From an uncultured Bacteroidia bacterium (GTDB lineage: Bacteria; Bacteroidota; Bacteroidia; Bacteroidales; F082): DNA of 49,015 bases. Below the pieces are notes generated by a model that searched no databases, was not told the origin of the DNA, and worked only from the letters and a program-made list of their open reading frames with translations. The position numbers and the translations under genes were made by a program. The stretch covers positions 1-49,015 of the forward strand of contig CAJVWU010000021.1 of the NCBI GenBank assembly GCA_913009755.1, written 5' to 3'. This document shows positions 45,747-49,015 of the stretch, in pieces. The first letter of the stretch is position 1; the number at the start of each line of letters is the position of its first letter.

Positions 45747-46712
45747 TTAGCCACACTTTAACTTTTCTTTTATTTCATATTTGGCGGCATCAACATTCGG
45801 GCCGGTTGTCACCTTTTTAAAAGCACTGCATGCACTGGTGTTGTCACCCTTTCCTTCATAAGCCTGCCCAAGCTGAAAATAGACGTCTGATTTATCACCT
45901 TCTTTCATACCGATTGACTTTTTAGCAGCAGCAATGGCCTCTCCATATTTTTTTAATTTGTTATAAGCAACGGAAAGATAATAATAAGTTTCCCCATCGG
46001 CGGCTTTATATTTAAAGGAATTATTGATGTATTCCACTGCTTTTGCAGCATGTTCTTTTTGTAATTCTTTGGTGGCTTCAGCCAACAGGCCTATTGCCGC
46101 TACCGACTTTGCTTTGTTAGCGTATTTTACCATTTTCTGGTTTTCAGTACCGTATTGAATAGCTTTATCAAAGCTCGACATCATTTCAGTCATATCACCT
46201 TTATCTTTATAAACTATACCTTCTCCATAAAACGAAATCACACATTTAGGATTTGTAACGCGCGCATTTTTAAATTCTACAAGAGCATCATCCAGTTTTT
46301 TTTGCTTAATCAGGGATAAGCCTTTTGATGAGTGGAGTTTGGCAATATAACCTGCAAGTTTATTTGCCATTGTATCATCCCCTGTACTCTTTGCCAGTTT
46401 ATAGCTTTGATTAAGGTTAGTTATTGCGGCATTGTAATTTTTGTTCTTATAGAAAACAAGACCATTTTTTAAATAGGCGTTGATCAATTGGGTTTGGATA
46501 TTCCCTTTCAACTGGTCTGCATCAGGACCGGCAGCATCAGCCATTGCCAGGGCATCATTATACAAGGTGACGGCATCGGCATATTGTTTATTTTGCATGG
46601 CCGTATTGCCCTCGTTGTATTTTGCACCGGCATCTTCAACCGTCTGTGAAAAAACGACAAATGAAAACAGGAGAAACCCCAACAATGTAATTGTTCTTTT
46701 TAAAGTATTCAT
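45747..46712 (-). CDS. Exported tetratricopeptide-repeat protein
   Basis: A 321-residue protein with a signal peptide (about 1-23) followed by TPR units such as KYNEGNTAMQNKQYADAVTLY, KNKNYNAAITNLNQSYKLA, GETYYYLSVAYNKLKKYGEAI and DVYFQLGQAYEGKGDNTSAC. It probably serves as a protein-binding scaffold in the periplasm or at the outer membrane. The gene stands alone, with 286 bases before the MutS-like gene and divergent from the tRNA. Confidence 0.88.
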   Translation of the reverse strand: MNTLKRTITLLGFLLFSFVVFSQTVEDAGAKYNEGNTAMQNKQYADAVTLYNDALAMADAAGPDADQLKGNIQTQLINAYLKNGLVFYKNKNYNAAITNLNQSYKLAKSTGDDTMANKLAGYIAKLHSSKGLSLIKQKKLDDALVEFKNARVTNPKCVISFYGEGIVYKDKGDMTEMMSSFDKAIQYGTENQKMVKYANKAKSVAAIGLLAEATKELQKEHAAKAVEYINNSFKYKAADGETYYYLSVAYNKLKKYGEAIAAAKKSIGMKEGDKSDVYFQLGQAYEGKGDNTSACSAFKKVTTGPNVDAAKYEIKEKLKCG

Positions 46713-46849
46713 TTTAAACAGGTTTAATAATTAAATCAACTTCCGGGCGGCGAATATACAAATAAATGGATATTTTTATTATTTCCTTTTTGTTAAAAAA
46801 TAATAAGAAATAACATCATACACATTTATGAAATGTTGTCAAACGTTAT

Positions 46850-46877
46850 TTTGATTGTTAAAATTCGATTAACTTTG
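46850..46877 (+). promoter_or_regulatory. Putative promoter of tRNA-Thr
   Basis: TTTG (46850-46853) and TAACTTTG (46870-46877) are separated by 16 bases, slightly less than the ideal 19. The -7 element ends 17 bases before the tRNA. Confidence 0.5.
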
Positions 46878-46894
46878 CGCCCCGTTTGTTATTC

Positions 46895-46967
46895 GCCTTC
46901 TTAGCTCAGTTGGTAGAGCAGCTCACTCGTAATGAGCAGGTCGCGGGTTCGAGTCCCGTGGAAGGCT
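46895..46967 (+). tRNA. tRNA-Thr (anticodon CGU)
   Basis: A 73-nt cloverleaf: acceptor stem GCCTTCT with GGAAGGC and discriminator T; D arm GCTC/GAGC with AGTTGGTA loop; anticodon stem GCTCA/TGAGC with loop CTCGTAA (anticodon CGT at 46928-46930, reading ACG); T arm GCGGG-TTCGAGT-CCCGT. The terminal CCA is not encoded. Confidence 0.97.
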
Positions 46968-47120
46968 CTGTTTTTTAAGCTTTCATTTTCTGCTTTTTTG
47001 TTTAGAAAAAGCAGCATAAAAATTTTCCTGTTATTTGTTCCCGCCACTCCATGTTTTTTTCTAATACCGGATAGTTTTCAGCCATTCACCGACTTTTTAT
47101 TTCCTTTCGCCGAAAATGTC

Positions 47121-47151
47121 TTTGCCTGTCGTCCTGTTGAGCATACTTTTG
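47121..47151 (+). promoter_or_regulatory. Promoter of the DIPFDT-repeat protein gene
   Basis: TTTG (47121-47124), a spacer of exactly 19 bases and TACTTTTG (47144-47151) match the Bacteroidetes consensus perfectly. Initiation about seven bases downstream would fall at or beyond the ATG at 47156, so the ATG at 47186 is the likely start. Confidence 0.7.
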
Positions 47152-47185
47152 CTTCATGAAACAAGAAATTAAAAACTTTAACACC

Positions 47186-47677
47186 ATGAAAACGAAAATC
47201 TACATCACCGCAATCCTGACCATCATGACCGTAATGTTCAGCTTAACACTTCAAGCATCAGATTACTATTTTGAAGACGAAAATTTAATTAACGACATAC
47301 CGTTTGATACGGAAACGATCTATAATCAAATGTTGACTGAAACCAAAACATCATTTTTTCAGTTTGATGATGAAGGTTTGATTGATGACATTCCGTTTGA
47401 CACGAAAAAGATCGTTACCAATTATAAATATCATAAAGCATTGAATAGGAAATTTAACTTTACAGATGAAGGGTTAATTGATGATATTCCGTTCGATACC
47501 AAAAAAATTGTTGTAGAATATCAATATCGTAAAGCCATTCAAAAAAAGTATAGTTTTAAAGACGAAAAACTGGTTGATGATATTCCATTTGATACTTATA
47601 AGATTGCCCAACGTCAGAAAGCTAACCATAAGCCGTATCCTTTTATTGTTACTTTTTCTGAAAAATATATGTATTAA
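47186..47677 (+). CDS. Secreted protein with four DIPFDT repeats
   Basis: A 163-residue protein from the ATG at 47186; the in-frame ATG at 47156 is rejected because the promoter ends at 47151. A signal peptide (KTKIYITAILTIMTVMFSL, cleavage near LQAS) is followed by four copies of the pattern (Y/F)xFxDExLI-DDIPFDT-xKI. In the longer frame from 47156 they lie at residues 37-55, 68-86, 100-118 and 132-150, spaced 31-32 residues, joined by basic linkers. I recognise no domain. It is probably periplasmic or surface exposed. It converges with the sigma factor gene; a functional link is inference. Confidence 0.75.
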   Translation: MKTKIYITAILTIMTVMFSLTLQASDYYFEDENLINDIPFDTETIYNQMLTETKTSFFQFDDEGLIDDIPFDTKKIVTNYKYHKALNRKFNFTDEGLIDDIPFDTKKIVVEYQYRKAIQKKYSFKDEKLVDDIPFDTYKIAQRQKANHKPYPFIVTFSEKYMY

Positions 47678-47756
47678 AAAGACAAAGAAAAAGAAATGCA
47701 GGGAAAATGAACATTTCTCCGGGCATTAATATTTTTTAAAAATTGGAATTAAAAAA

Positions 47757-47777
47757 AAGCGGCAGGGTATGCCGCTT
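47757..47777 (-). terminator. Terminator of the sigma factor gene
   Basis: A perfect 8-bp stem (AAGCGGCA with TGCCGCTT) closes a GGGTA loop. The A-run just left of it gives a T-run on the minus strand, so it ends leftward transcription 41 bases after the sigma factor stop. It may also help stop the converging gene. Confidence 0.85.
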
Positions 47778-47818
47778 AAAGTATAAATAAATATTAGGGA
47801 ATATCTTAGTTCAGATGA

Positions 47819-48424
47819 TTAAATCATTTCCCGGTTATCTTTTAAAATATTGAAAAGAAGTTCCTTTGCCCTGAAAATTTGTGCTTTGATTGTTCCTAAA
47901 GGGAGATCAATTTCCTGGCATATCTCTTCATAAGAATATTCTTTAAAATATTTCATTTCAATTAGTTTCCGGTAATGTGGCTTCAGATTTTTAACAATTT
48001 TATGGACAAGATCAATTTTTTGCTCTTTGATGATCTGCTCTTCCGGATCCAGTCCTGAAGCCGGCAAATGGCTGGTCATCTTATAATTGTTGTCTGTTTT
48101 GTCAATTTTAATGGCTGAATCAACCTTGCTTTTTTTACGCATATAATCAATGCAGTTGTTGGTCGCAATCTTAAACAACCAGGTACTAAAAGCATAATCC
48201 GGGGTATAATGCTTTAAGTTTTTAAATGCTTTTCCAAATGCTTCAATGGTAAGATCATCGGCATCTAAAGGATCACCTGACATTTTCAGCATCATATAAT
48301 ATAGAGAGTCCTGATAGTGGTTTAATAGTTCTGTGTAAGCCTGTTGGTCGTTTTGGTCTAAAACGCGCTGAATAAGAATATAATCACGTTGTCCTTTCTC
48401 GGTTAACTTTACTACTGATTCCAT
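47819..48424 (-). CDS. Sigma-70 family RNA polymerase sigma factor (ECF-like)
   Basis: A 201-residue protein made only of sigma regions 2 and 4. Region 2 covers the DADDLTIEAFGKAFKNL and FSTWLFKIATNNCIDYMRKK blocks, and region 4 contains YSYEEICQEIDLPLGTIKAQ, the helix-turn-helix for -35 recognition. Residues 95-130 form a variable linker. No anti-sigma gene adjoins it, so it may be constitutively active, transcriptionally controlled or regulated by a distant partner. Its upstream region has three TAGGTAAA boxes. Confidence 0.92.
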   Translation of the reverse strand: MESVVKLTEKGQRDYILIQRVLDQNDQQAYTELLNHYQDSLYYMMLKMSGDPLDADDLTIEAFGKAFKNLKHYTPDYAFSTWLFKIATNNCIDYMRKKSKVDSAIKIDKTDNNYKMTSHLPASGLDPEEQIIKEQKIDLVHKIVKNLKPHYRKLIEMKYFKEYSYEEICQEIDLPLGTIKAQIFRAKELLFNILKDNREMI

Positions 48425-48757
48425 GCTTCCTCCTTATTTCTTGCTTGTTAATACTTTATTCGGCAACGTTTCCATAGCTCAGCAAGCGTTTTTTTCGATT
48501 GCATTTGCACGATCACCTGAATTTATCCTACTCCATTTTTCATGATAAATAGGTAAACATGGTTTTAGGGTGTAAAAAGACTAATAATAAATGCATAGAT
48601 CAAGAAAGGCGGTTTATAGGCTTTTACCTATGCTTTAGTGTAGGTAAATACAGACATAAAATACATAAAACATTCATAAACAGACAAATAAATATTTTCG
48701 GGTTAGTTTTATAGCTACTTTGAATTTTCTGATGAACGGTTAATAACTAGTGTTAAG
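48425..48757. other. Intergenic region between the sigma factor and the IS630 end
   Basis: No credible gene. It contains three copies of TAGGTAAA (48550-48557 and 48641-48648 forward, 48623-48630 inverted), and two similar stretches around ACAGACATAAA and ACAGACAAATAAA. The right end merges into the insertion sequence. Confidence 0.6.
48623..48648. repeat. TAGGTAAA inverted pair upstream of the sigma factor gene
   Basis: TTTACCTA (48623-48630) and TAGGTAAA (48641-48648) form a perfect 8-bp inverted repeat around a 10-base spacer. A third copy, TAGGTAAA, lies at 48550-48557. They may be operator sites for the sigma gene, 126 to 224 bases upstream of its ATG. Confidence 0.5.
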
Positions 48758-49015
48758 TTAAGTATTAATTGACGGATAAAGTCTTTTTAATTTCACTCTT
48801 GATTCTTTTGTTGTGAATTGCCAGTTTATGGTACGCACTTTATTATTTCTATGATTTTGCCATGCATTTACCTCTTCCTTGATTTTTCCCATTGTGGAAA
48901 TATGCCTGTTCAAGCATTGTCCATTTAATACATGTAACTCTATCTCTGCCATATTTAGCCAACTTCCGTGTTTGGGTGTAAAAACAAACTCAAATCTGTC
49001 CCATATCCTTTTGGC
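48758..49015 (-). mobile_element. IS630-type insertion sequence, 3' part of transposase
   Basis: Eighty-five codons of a DDE transposase run in from the right edge to a TAA at 48758. The sequence VFTPKHGSWLNMAEIELHV is the hallmark of IS630 transposases, with the third catalytic acidic residue E in NMAEIEL. The beginning of the gene lies beyond the window. The element end is probably near 48748-48776, where CTAGTGTTAAGTTAAGTATT could be the terminal inverted repeat; IS630 elements insert at TA. Whether the copy is intact cannot be seen. Confidence 0.85.

Noticed and set aside
47156-47185. Upstream ATG of the DIPFDT protein
   Set aside because: A perfect promoter ends at 47151, so the transcript would start at or after this ATG; the ATG at 47186 also directly precedes the signal peptide.

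Overview
The window looks like chromosomal DNA of a member of the Bacteroidetes. The evidence is a type IX secretion C-terminal sorting signal on a 1201-residue secreted protein, an S46 dipeptidyl-peptidase, DUF4369/TlpA and MORN-type proteins, AT-rich intergenic DNA, few recognisable Shine-Dalgarno sequences, and several promoters matching the Bacteroidetes TTTG-N19-TAnnTTTG consensus. I cannot name a genus from the sequence alone. Most of it is core-genome material; the only clear mobile DNA is an IS630-type transposase cut by the right edge.

Left part (1-13.4 kb): a secreted calcineurin-like phosphoesterase, topA followed by an arginase-fold protein that has lost half of its metal ligands, a membrane-anchored endonuclease/exonuclease/phosphatase-family protein, a GH3 acyl-adenylating enzyme in tandem with a LysE exporter, and two exported exopeptidases (S46 DPP and an M49-like metallopeptidase lipoprotein) read leftward as a pair.

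Middle (13.4-30.7 kb): a decayed stretch with an outer-membrane protein remnant; a 625-residue FMN/TIM-barrel-like protein of unknown function; an export operon of ATPase, two MacB-like permeases and an HlyD/MacA-like adaptor; an orphan membrane histidine kinase with a TTG start; an unrecognised 215-residue protein; hemW; a leftward operon of nadA, a MORN-repeat protein, an OB-fold lipoprotein, a PepSY-type membrane protein and a small membrane protein; a 507-bp divergent intergenic region with an imperfect inverted repeat; then rpiB and an orphan lutB.

Right part (30.7-49.0 kb): a T9SS-secreted sortilin/BNR-PKD protein, a TlpA-like lipoprotein, the purH-mreB-mreC-mreD cluster without mrdA/rodA, a solitary MacB-like permease, recJ, an HdeD-like membrane protein, a membrane-anchored MutS-family ATPase, a TPR protein, tRNA-Thr(CGU), a secreted protein built from four F-x-DE-x-LIDDIPFDT-x-KI repeats, and an ECF-like sigma factor whose upstream region holds three copies of TAGGTAAA. 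The most unusual items are the DIPFDT-repeat protein, the 625-residue flavoprotein-like gene, the degenerate arginase, the membrane MutS, the GH3-LysE pair, and the nadA-rpiB inverted repeat. I see no CRISPR array, toxin-antitoxin pair, prophage or defence island.
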